Position numbers and translations under genes: made by a program. 8,588 nucleotides of DNA, taken from Pseudonocardia sp. Its GTDB lineage: Bacteria > Actinomycetota > Actinomycetes > Mycobacteriales > Pseudonocardiaceae. The notes under the pieces were generated by a model. The model did not search any database, had not been told where the DNA came from, and saw nothing but the letters and a program-made list of their open reading frames with translations. Positions 1 through 5,980 of this stretch are shown here, in pieces. Numbering within the stretch: the first letter of the stretch is position 1; the number at the start of each line of letters is the position of its first letter. Location: the NCBI GenBank assembly GCA_030453005.1, contig JAKDLE010000079.1:1-8588 (forward strand). Direction: 5' to 3'.

Positions 1-2304
1 CGGGACGGGCGGCACCACGGGCTTGGGCTCGAACGGGAGCGGGTCCTTGTGGTTGATCGGGAAGTACTCCGGCGTGCTGCCGGTGGCCCGCCGGTACGCG
101 TTGGCCACCGCGGCGCCCGAGGCCGCCACCCCGAACTCGCCGATGCCGCCGGGCTCGGGGAACCCGGAGTCGACGATGAAGATGTTCATCTCCAGCGGGG
201 TGTTCCACTGGCGGGTGTAGAAGTAGTTGTCCCAGCTGCCCTCGAGGAAGTAGCCGTCGGTCAGGTGCAGGCTCGATGTCAGCATGTTGGCGATGGCGTC
301 GTTGATGCCGCCCATCATCTGGGCCTCGACGCCGCGCGGGTTGATCACCAGGCCGGGGTCGACGGCGTAGGTCGCCTTGGTCACGCGGGGGCCGGTGACG
401 CCCTGGCGGATCGGCCGGTTCACCGTCTCCGGACGGCAGTCGATCTCGACGACGCAGGCCGCGACGCCCTTGTACTCGAAGTGGAAGCCGATCCCCTGGG
501 CGGTGCCCTCGGGCATCGACTTGCCCCAGTCGGCCTCCTCGGCGGCCTTGTCGAGCACCCCGCGCATGCGGTCGCTCTTGAGGAACTCCTGGCGGAACTC
601 GTACGGGTCCCGGCCCAGCTTGTCCGCGATCTGGTCGACCATCAGCTCGCGCGCCGCGCACACGTCGGGTGAGTAGATGTTGCGCATGCTCTGGGTGTTG
701 AAGCGCATGTCGACCTCGCTGAGCAGCCGCGTGTTCACCCCGAAGTTGTAGGGGGTGGTCTGCGTCAGCTCGAAGACCGCCTCGGAGAACGTGAGGTTGC
801 CCAGCGGCACCTTGATCGCCGCCGCGGTGATCGGCTCGCCCAGGCCCGGGTTGATCTCCGACGACACGCTGGTGTGGCGCTGCTCGAAGCTGAGCACCTT
901 GTCGCCGCTGACGACGGCGTGGACCCGCGAGGTGCACAGCGGGTGCACGCGGCCCACGCGGCAGTCGTCGACGCGGTGCCACATGAGCTTGACCGGTTTG
1001 CCCATCTTCTGCGAGATCTCGGCCGCCTCCAGGGCGCCGTCGAAGAACAGCTTGCGGCCGAACGATCCCCCGCCCTCGGTGACGTGGAAGGTGACCGCGC
1101 CGACGGGCAGGCCGAGGATCTTGGCGATCTCGCCCTGGGCCGCGATCGGGTTCTTCGCCGGGCCCCAGATCTCGGCCTCGCCGTCCCGCACGTCGGCGAT
1201 CGCGGAGTTGGTCTCCAGCGAGGAGCCGTTGCGGAAGTAGAACGTGTGGGCGCTCTCGATGCTCTCGCCGACGACACCGGCGGGCACGACGAGCGGCAGC
1301 TGCGCGGCCTTGACCTCGGCCAGTACCGATTCGTCGCTCGCCCCCTCGGCGGTACCCGGGCCCCACTGGGCGCGCAGGACCCCGATGGCGTCGATGCACT
1401 GGCCGAACGTCAGGGCCCGGACCGCGATGCCGGTGCCGACCACCTCGACGTCGGTGACGCCCGGCAGGTTCCGGGCCTCCTCGATGTTGTCGACGCTCTC
1501 CACCGTGCCGTTGAGCGTGGGCGCCCGGCAGACCATCGTCGGCAGGGCATCGGGGATCTGCAGGTCGGTGGCGAACTTCTTCCGGCCGGTGACCATGGCG
1601 AGCTGGTCGGACTTGTTGCGCGGCTTCCCGATGACGGTGAACTCCTCGCGCGGCTTGAGGAGGACCTCCACCTGCTCGGTCACGTCGGTTCCCGCGACCT
1701 CGGCCAGGTCGCCGATCGGGATGGCCGCGCCGAGGGTGTCGACGATGACGCCCTGGCGGGTGGTGAGCAGGTTGACCTCCTGCTCCAGCTGCGCGGCCGC
1801 GGCGTCGAGCAGGCGCCCGTTGGCGATCGCCGCCGCCACCCGGATCGGGGTGTAGGTGGTGAAGGTGGTGCTCGACCCGCCGGTGAGCTGGTTGAACAGC
1901 AGCTCCGGGCGGGCGTCGGCCAGGGTGACGATGACCTGGTCGGGGTCGAGCCCCATCTCCTCTGCGATGATCATCTGCGTCGAGGTGATGATGCCCTGGC
2001 CGTTGTCCGAGCGGGGGAGGGCGAACGAGACCGTGCTGTCCGAGTTGACCGTGATCTTGATCAGGTTCGCGGTGGGCCGGGCGGCGTCGCGCAGCGCGTC
2101 GAGCAGGTCGTAGATCTCCGGCGTCTGCGGAACGGACACGAGCGGGTCGGCGGCGGCGGTCGGGGCGAGGCCCAGGAAGCCGGTGCCCATCTCCGCGGCG
2201 ACGACGAGCGTGGGAGCGGCGATGACGAAGCCGAGGAAGCTCCGTCGGCTGACCTGGGCGCGGGAGGCCTTGATGTCTGAAGAAGCGAAGCGGTGGTTAC
2301 CCAT
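1..2304 (-). CDS. Tat-exported molybdopterin-binding subunit, xanthine dehydrogenase/isoquinoline 1-oxidoreductase beta family (3' end off window)
   Basis: This is the large molybdenum-cofactor subunit of a hydroxylase that oxidises N-heterocycles or aldehydes using water as oxygen donor. Family assignment rests on the segment with N101-G-Q-G104 near the N-terminus, the hammerhead-type start VTGRKKFATDL (from V238), the glycine-rich EGGGSFGRK (410-418), and GIGE ending in E723, which aligns with the catalytic base. Residues 1-52 form a twin-arginine signal (SRRSFLG at 19-25, a hydrophobic stretch, then AAA|D at 50-53), so the enzyme probably acts outside the membrane, as in the IorB-type branch. 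The ATG at 2304 is preceded by AGGA at about 7 nt. The frame stays open for 768 codons to position 1, near the usual family length, so only a short C-terminal tail is probably missing. The [2Fe-2S] partner subunit is not upstream and would have to be encoded beyond the left edge. The substrate is unknown. The family call is firm; the isoquinoline label is only a family name. Confidence 0.9.
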   Translation of the reverse strand, partial: MGNHRFASSDIKASRAQVSRRSFLGFVIAAPTLVVAAEMGTGFLGLAPTAAADPLVSVPQTPEIYDLLDALRDAARPTANLIKITVNSDSTVSFALPRSDNGQGIITSTQMIIAEEMGLDPDQVIVTLADARPELLFNQLTGGSSTTFTTYTPIRVAAAIANGRLLDAAAAQLEQEVNLLTTRQGVIVDTLGAAIPIGDLAEVAGTDVTEQVEVLLKPREEFTVIGKPRNKSDQLAMVTGRKKFATDLQIPDALPTMVCRAPTLNGTVESVDNIEEARNLPGVTDVEVVGTGIAVRALTFGQCIDAIGVLRAQWGPGTAEGASDESVLAEVKAAQLPLVVPAGVVGESIESAHTFYFRNGSSLETNSAIADVRDGEAEIWGPAKNPIAAQGEIAKILGLPVGAVTFHVTEGGGSFGRKLFFDGALEAAEISQKMGKPVKLMWHRVDDCRVGRVHPLCTSRVHAVVSGDKVLSFEQRHTSVSSEINPGLGEPITAAAIKVPLGNLTFSEAVFELTQTTPYNFGVNTRLLSEVDMRFNTQSMRNIYSPDVCAARELMVDQIADKLGRDPYEFRQEFLKSDRMRGVLDKAAEEADWGKSMPEGTAQGIGFHFEYKGVAACVVEIDCRPETVNRPIRQGVTGPRVTKATYAVDPGLVINPRGVEAQMMGGINDAIANMLTSSLHLTDGYFLEGSWDNYFYTRQWNTPLEMNIFIVDSGFPEPGGIGEFGVAASGAAVANAYRRATGSTPEYFPINHKDPLPFEPKPVVPPVP

Positions 2305-2628
2305 CCGGTGGTCCTGTTCCTTGGCGACGACGGGTGGAAAGCGGCGCGTTCGGGGCGAGCCGGTAGTGATCTCGTGCCGAGGCGTGGGGGAGCCCGGTCC
2401 GTCCGGCGTTGTCTGCAGAGTCAACGACCCGCCCTGTCCGCCCGATACGGCGGGGCCGGCTGGGCGCGGTCGGCAGTCGACACGAAGTCATTGCAGGTCA
2501 AGGTAGGTGGCAACTCTCGACGATCCGCTGATGCGGATACAACGCGTCGTATTCTCCGCTTCTGCAAGATCTTTAGAGTGACTTTTTCACCCGGACGGCC
2601 GAGTGGCGGAGCCTGCGCCGCGCGTCGC
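2305..2628. other. 324-nt intergenic region between the HAD gene and the molybdopterin subunit gene
   Basis: No convincing gene lies here. The part nearest the HAD stop (about 2537-2590) is visibly more AT-rich than the surroundings and holds the inverted repeats listed separately plus a short GTGA-CTTTT-TCAC repeat at 2578-2590. On the minus strand a TTGCAG at 2567-2562 could be a -35 box, but the matching -10 (TTGTAT at 2542-2537, 19 nt away) is poor. The remaining 200 nt up to the ribosome site at about 2312-2315 would form a long 5' leader if transcription starts near 2530. I see no intrinsic terminator with a U-tract after the HAD stop. Confidence 0.5.
2523..2552. promoter_or_regulatory. 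Two overlapping inverted repeats, candidate operator
   Basis: A perfect 6-bp inverted repeat, ATCCGC-TGAT-GCGGAT (2523-2538), abuts and overlaps by two bases a 16-bp palindrome, ATACAACGCGTCGTAT (2537-2552), in which 7 of 8 base pairs match. The size and symmetry fit the binding site of a dimeric repressor such as a TetR-type protein. The site lies about 220 nt before the start of the molybdopterin subunit gene and overlaps the only promoter-like sequence in the gap. No regulator gene is in the window, so the binding protein is unknown. The repeats are seen directly; the operator role is inference. Confidence 0.4.
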
Positions 2629-3321
2629 TCAGCAGCCGAGGCGGCGGGCGAGTGCGGTGAGCGAGCCGACGGAGACGTCCGCGGCCGGGTCGGTCACCGC
2701 CGGCGTGTCGCCGGGTTCCTTCTCGTCGGGTCGGTGCACGTAGGCGGTGCGCAGGCCGCAGGCCCGCGCGGCGGCGAGGTCGTCGAGGTGGGCGGCCACC
2801 ATGAGCACCTGGGCCGGAACGGTGCCGAGGAGCGCCGCGGCACCGGCGTAGACCTCGGGGTCGGGCTTGTAGTGCCCGAACAGCTCCGCCGAGAGCACCG
2901 TGTCCCACGGCAGGCGGGCGTGCCGGGCCATGTCGACCAGCAGCGCGACGTTGCCGTTGGACAGCGTCGCGAGCACGTACCGCTCCCGGAGGCGCGTGAG
3001 CCCCTCCACGGAGTCGGGCCAGGGGTCGAGCCGGTGCCAGGCGAGCACGAGCTCGGCGCGGACGGCCTCGTCGACGTCGGGCACGTCGAACTCGACGAGC
3101 AGCTCGTCCAGCGACTCGCGGTGCAGCGCGTCCAGCCCGGCCCAGGGCCGCCTGCCCTGGCGTACCCGGTCCATCGACGGGACGTAGCGCCCACGCCAGG
3201 CGTCGGCGAACGCGTCGGGGTCGACGGCGGGGCCCAGCAGCTGCGCCACCTCCCGCGCCACACCCGAGCGCCAGTCCACCACGGTGCCGAACACGTCGAA
3301 CACGAGCGCACGCACGTCCAT
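2629..3321 (-). CDS. HAD-superfamily hydrolase, type II haloacid dehalogenase-like
   Basis: The 230-residue protein matches the length and layout of (S)-2-haloacid dehalogenases, which hydrolyse 2-haloalkanoates to 2-hydroxyacids through an aspartyl ester. Visible motifs are the nucleophile D9 in DVFGT (9-13), W42-R43 at the place of the substrate-binding arginine, motif II SNG (121-123), K152 in HYKPDPEVY with Y158, and motif IV with D180-D181. In place of the S-x-N of classical L-2-haloacid dehalogenases it has A176-A177-H178, so true dehalogenase activity is uncertain; phosphatase or another HAD role is possible. The ATG at 3321 has no Shine-Dalgarno, but a TAGCCT box sits 7 nt upstream, which supports this start as leaderless. 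It lies 27 nt after the transporter gene and could also be read through from it. Cytoplasmic; no signal peptide. Confidence 0.85.
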   Translation of the reverse strand: MDVRALVFDVFGTVVDWRSGVAREVAQLLGPAVDPDAFADAWRGRYVPSMDRVRQGRRPWAGLDALHRESLDELLVEFDVPDVDEAVRAELVLAWHRLDPWPDSVEGLTRLRERYVLATLSNGNVALLVDMARHARLPWDTVLSAELFGHYKPDPEVYAGAAALLGTVPAQVLMVAAHLDDLAAARACGLRTAYVHRPDEKEPGDTPAVTDPAADVSVGSLTALARRLGC

Positions 3322-3328
3322 CGTCAGA

Positions 3329-3334
3329 AGGCTA
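3329..3334 (-). promoter_or_regulatory. Candidate -10 box for a leaderless HAD transcript
   Basis: TAGCCT on the minus strand ends 7 nt before the ATG of the HAD gene. The arrangement TANNNT, about 7 nt, then the start codon is the known pattern of leaderless promoters in Actinobacteria. It would explain why this gene lacks a Shine-Dalgarno sequence. No -35 element is evident. Confidence 0.4.
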
Positions 3335-3348
3335 ATGTCCCCCTGCCG

Positions 3349-4599
3349 TCAGCTCGCGAGCGCCGCGGGCAGCTCGTCGTCGACGACCCGTGCACGCCCG
3401 CTGAACAGCCCCGCGACGAGCTGGATGACGAGGACGCCGAGCAGCAGCGACACCGGGACGGTCCAGCCGCCCGTCGCCGCGTGCAGTACGCCGAACGTGA
3501 CCGGGCCCGCAGCGGCGAGCAGATAACCGGTGCTCTGCACGAACCCGGACAGCGCGCCGACGACCGCAGGCTCGCGCGTCCTGAGCCCGATCATCGTCAG
3601 CGCCAGCGGGAAGGCGCCGCCGCCGAGCCCGAGCAGCACCGCCCAGACCACCGCGCCGGCGACCGGGGCCAGGATCAGGCCGACGTAGCCCGCGGCGTAG
3701 CAGGCGGTGGTCACGACGACGAGGACGCGCTGGTCGGGGAACCGCGCGGCCAGCGGGGGCACCAGCAGCGACACCGGGATCGCCATCGCGGTCACCACCG
3801 CGAGCAGCAGGTTCGCCGTCTGCCCGGGCAGGCCCGCGTCCCGGTAGACCTGTGCGAGCCAACCGAAGACGACGTAGGCGTTGAGCGACTGGCACCCGAA
3901 GAACACCGCCAGCGCCCACGCCAGCCTGCTGCGCAGCACCGACGGCGCCTCCCGACGCGTGCGCGCGCCGGACCCGGTTCGTCCGGCGAGGCCGAGCCAC
4001 GGAAGGACCGCGACGAGGGCCAGCCCGGCCCACAGGCCCAGCCCGATCCGCCAGTCCCCACCGAGGGCGCGCTGCGCCGGGACGGTCAGCCCCGCCGCGG
4101 CCGCCGTGCCGACCGCCAGCGCCGTGGTGTACAGCGCGCTCATCGCCCCGACGTGCCGCGGGAAGTTCTCCTTGACCAGCAGGGGCAGCAGCACGTTCCC
4201 GATCGCCGCCCCGGACAGCGCCAACGCGCTCGCCAGCAGGAACACCCCCGCGGACCCGGCCACGGCCCGTGCCGCCAGGCCCATCGCGGTGATCAGCATC
4301 GCGATCCCGAGCACACGGGCGGCGCCCAGCCGCGCCGCCAGCCACGCCGCGGGCGCTCCCAGCACGGCGAAACACACCACCGGCAGCGTCGTCACCAGCC
4401 CGGCGACCAGGCCGGACATGTCCAGCGCCGCACGCACCTCGCCCAGCACCGCACCGACGCTCGTCACCGCCGTGCGCAGGTTGAGCGCCACGAGCAGGAT
4501 CCCTGCCACTAGCAGAGCCCGTCGACCCCGTCGTCCCGGCGCGGCCGAAGCCCGCGGTGAACCCGCGCCCGCGCCTGCGCTCGTCACCCGACCCGCCAC
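3349..4599 (-). CDS. MFS transporter, CynX/NimT (cyanate permease-like) family
   Basis: This 416-residue protein is an integral membrane secondary transporter. After a basic, cytoplasmic N-terminus of about 26 residues there are roughly twelve hydrophobic segments, the normal MFS number, with a polar central loop around SGARTRREAPSV separating two halves. The segment NLRTAVTSVGAVLGEV (40-55) in the first helix matches the N-L-R-x-A-x-T-S-V-G signature of the CynX/NimT group, whose characterised members handle cyanate or nitroimidazoles. The real substrate cannot be told from sequence. The GTG at 4599 has GGAGG only 4 nt upstream. A second in-frame GTG at 4587 is possible, so the first four residues are uncertain. 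It follows the SnoaL-like gene after 120 nt and is followed by the HAD gene after 27 nt. A hairpin stands immediately before its ribosome site. Confidence 0.88.
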   Translation of the reverse strand: MAGRVTSAGAGAGSPRASAAPGRRGRRALLVAGILLVALNLRTAVTSVGAVLGEVRAALDMSGLVAGLVTTLPVVCFAVLGAPAAWLAARLGAARVLGIAMLITAMGLAARAVAGSAGVFLLASALALSGAAIGNVLLPLLVKENFPRHVGAMSALYTTALAVGTAAAAGLTVPAQRALGGDWRIGLGLWAGLALVAVLPWLGLAGRTGSGARTRREAPSVLRSRLAWALAVFFGCQSLNAYVVFGWLAQVYRDAGLPGQTANLLLAVVTAMAIPVSLLVPPLAARFPDQRVLVVVTTACYAAGYVGLILAPVAGAVVWAVLLGLGGGAFPLALTMIGLRTREPAVVGALSGFVQSTGYLLAAAGPVTFGVLHAATGGWTVPVSLLLGVLVIQLVAGLFSGRARVVDDELPAALAS

Positions 4600-4612
4600 C
4601 TGCCCTCCGCCA

Positions 4613-4643
4613 CACCGGCTCGCCGTTCGACGGCGAACCGGTG
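4613..4643 (-). promoter_or_regulatory. 14-bp hairpin abutting the transporter's ribosome-binding site
   Basis: The arms are 4613-4625 and 4631-4643, with an extra pair at 4626/4630 leaving a 3-nt loop. As DNA there is one mismatch (4619 C against 4637 A). In minus-strand RNA this position becomes a G-U wobble, so the helix is fully paired only in the transcript of the transporter. It ends 3 nt before the GGAGGG ribosome site. It has no U-tract after it, so it could be a U-less terminator for the upstream SnoaL-like gene or a 5'-leader structure affecting translation or mRNA stability. The role is inference. Confidence 0.5.
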
Positions 4644-4653
4644 GAGATCTACG

Positions 4654-4659
4654 AGGCTA
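4654..4659 (-). promoter_or_regulatory. Candidate -10 box for the transporter gene
   Basis: TAGCCT on the minus strand is the same hexamer found before the HAD gene. If used, transcription would begin at about 4647, so the mRNA would start almost exactly at the hairpin at 4643-4613. No matching -35 element is visible. Weak, single-motif evidence. Confidence 0.25.
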
Positions 4660-4719
4660 GAGCAGGCGACATCGCGGCCGCGGGCCGTTCGTCGGCGGTA
4701 CGGGCGGGACCGCTCGTGC

Positions 4720-5229
4720 TCAGGCGACGGCCGAACTGCTCGTGCCCGACGCCGCATGGTCGAGCCGCAGCTGGGCCAGCAGCGACGAGTGGTCCCACAA
4801 CGTGCGGTGCGAGGTGATCAGCGACGCGGTGACGGCGCCGCGCGTCCGGTGGCGGAAGCCGACGAGGGAGATCGCGCGCACCTCCGCCGGGCGATGGGTC
4901 GGGGCCGCACCGGGCAGCAGCCAGGGCAGTTCCCGGTCGTGGGTGAACGTGAAGACCCGCTCGTCGGCGAGCCTGCGGATGTCCGCGGTCCGGGACACGC
5001 GTCGGGAGGTCAGGTCCGCGGGCAGGTGGGGCAGCACGTCCTCGGTGAGATGGCGGCGCAGCTCGTCGCCCGAGCGCGCGGCCGCGGACAGGGGCAGCGT
5101 CTCCAGCGTGGCGTCGTCGGCGAACACGGCGAGCGCGGCCTCGACGTCACGCGTCGAGTAGACCGCCTCGTGTAAGGCGTCGGCGATCCCCTGCATCGTC
5201 AGGATGAGCTGCTGCATCGCCACGGTCAT
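4720..5229 (-). CDS. NTF2/SnoaL-like fold protein, hypothetical
   Basis: A 169-residue cytoplasmic protein without membrane segments. It looks like a nuclear-transport-factor-2/SnoaL-type alpha+beta barrel: an N-terminal helix with A-L-A-V-F-ADDATLETLP (32-46), a middle part FTHDRELPWLLPG (95-107) and a C-terminal strand with TLWDHSSLLAQLRL (143-156). These resemble the SnoaL-like proteins related to the C-terminal part of some dienelactone-hydrolase-like proteins. The fold is used for cyclases, dehydratases, isomerases and small-ligand binding, so no reaction can be named. The ATG at 5229 is preceded by GAGGGGA about 6 nt away; an internal ATG at 5217 lacks a ribosome site. It lies 67 nt after the DUF59-type gene, but a strong hairpin stands between them, so it is probably expressed separately or at a reduced level from the upstream operon. 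Confidence 0.7.
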   Translation of the reverse strand: MTVAMQQLILTMQGIADALHEAVYSTRDVEAALAVFADDATLETLPLSAAARSGDELRRHLTEDVLPHLPADLTSRRVSRTADIRRLADERVFTFTHDRELPWLLPGAAPTHRPAEVRAISLVGFRHRTRGAVTASLITSHRTLWDHSSLLAQLRLDHAASGTSSSAVA

Positions 5230-5250
5230 GGTCGTCCCCTCTCACGGCGA

Positions 5251-5284
5251 AACCCCGGTCCCAGGCGCACCCGGGACCGGGGTT
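5251..5284 (-). terminator. Intrinsic-terminator-like hairpin after the ADH-amidohydrolase-DUF59 operon
   Basis: The arms AACCCCGGTCCC (5251-5262) and GGGACCGGGGTT (5273-5284) are perfectly complementary over 12 bp around a 10-nt loop. On the minus strand the hairpin starts 12 nt after the TAG stop of the DUF59-type gene, and the stem closes with a run of only three U residues. Short or missing U-tracts are common for terminators in high-GC actinomycetes. The position directly after the last operon gene supports termination, possibly leaky into the SnoaL-like gene. Confidence 0.65.
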
Positions 5285-5296
5285 CCACGGACGGCG

Positions 5297-5980
5297 CTAC
5301 GACGCGCCAGCCGCCGACTTCGTCTTCATGATCTCGCGACAGATGTGCCCGTTCGTCTCGATGCCGACCCGCCGCAGCCGGGCCCGGCGCAGGTGCAGCG
5401 GGACCTGCGCCGTGGTGACCCGGCTCCCGTCGGGGTGCATCAGCAGCGGGGCGTCGTCGCCGGTGGGCAGCCCCAGCTTCATCCGCCGGTCACGGAGCCG
5501 GTCGAGGTCCACCGAGGGCGGCACCTGTCCCAGCGTCATCGCAGCGAGCTCGTCGGGGCCCGCCCCGTCGTCGACCAACGGCTGGGCGACCCGGTCCTGG
5601 CCGGCGATCGCGGCCTTCGAGAGGAACTCCGTGCGCAGCTCATCGAGCTCCGCGGTGGCCTCCCCCTCGAACGCCTTGACGAACCCGGACTGGGCCGCGA
5701 CACCCTTGTTGATCGCCTCGGCGGTCTGGTTCTCCTGCAGCGTCACCACCGCGTGCCGCACCCCGTCGACCTCCATGACCGCGTCGTAGGCGTCGGCGAC
5801 CATGAGGAAGGCGAAGTTCGGCGCGCAGAAGAACGTCGGGAGCCGCAACACCACTGTCGCGACCCCGTCGTCGGAGACGGTGTAGGACTCCACGAACCCG
5901 CAGTCCGTGACCGGCTCGTCGAGCTCCGGGTCCATCACCGTCCCCAACGCAGCCCACACGCCGGCGACGGTGTCGCTCAC
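5297..5980 (-). CDS. MIP18/DUF59-family protein with long C-terminal extension (metal-sulfur cluster assembly type)
   Basis: The 227-residue protein begins with a MIP18/DUF59 domain of about 85 residues, the fold of PaaD/SufT-type factors linked to iron-sulfur cluster or metal-centre maturation. Diagnostic parts are VMDPELDEPVTDCGFV (15-30) and LRLPTFFCAPNFAF (45-58) with C52 at the place of the family's conserved cysteine. C27 and C214 are the other notable cysteines. Residues from about 90 to 227 form an extension absent from ordinary single-domain members of about 100 residues; its charged segments (DLDRLRDRRMK, HLRRARLRR) and the end GHICREI match nothing I can name. The GTG at 5980 overlaps the TGA of the amidohydrolase gene as GTGA, indicating translational coupling. 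Proteins of this kind sit beside diiron monooxygenase genes in propane/mim-type clusters, so a maturation or support role is plausible but unproven. Confidence 0.8.
   Translation of the reverse strand: MSDTVAGVWAALGTVMDPELDEPVTDCGFVESYTVSDDGVATVVLRLPTFFCAPNFAFLMVADAYDAVMEVDGVRHAVVTLQENQTAEAINKGVAAQSGFVKAFEGEATAELDELRTEFLSKAAIAGQDRVAQPLVDDGAGPDELAAMTLGQVPPSVDLDRLRDRRMKLGLPTGDDAPLLMHPDGSRVTTAQVPLHLRRARLRRVGIETNGHICREIMKTKSAAGAS

Noticed and set aside
874..2280. Long plus-strand open frame (468 codons) opposite the molybdopterin subunit gene
   Set aside because: Its sequence is low in aromatic residues and rich in G, R, D and V with no recognisable motif, while the minus strand encodes clear family motifs throughout. 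It is the mirror of a GC-rich gene.
2297..2491. 64-codon minus-strand frame overlapping the start of the molybdopterin subunit gene, possible leader peptide
   Set aside because: No ribosome site precedes its ATG at 2491, and the R/P-rich sequence has no recognisable features. The 8-nt overlap alone is not enough.
2293..4512. 739-codon plus-strand open frame across the HAD and transporter genes
   Set aside because: The translation is dominated by R, Q, H, P and G without domains and covers two well-supported minus-strand genes.
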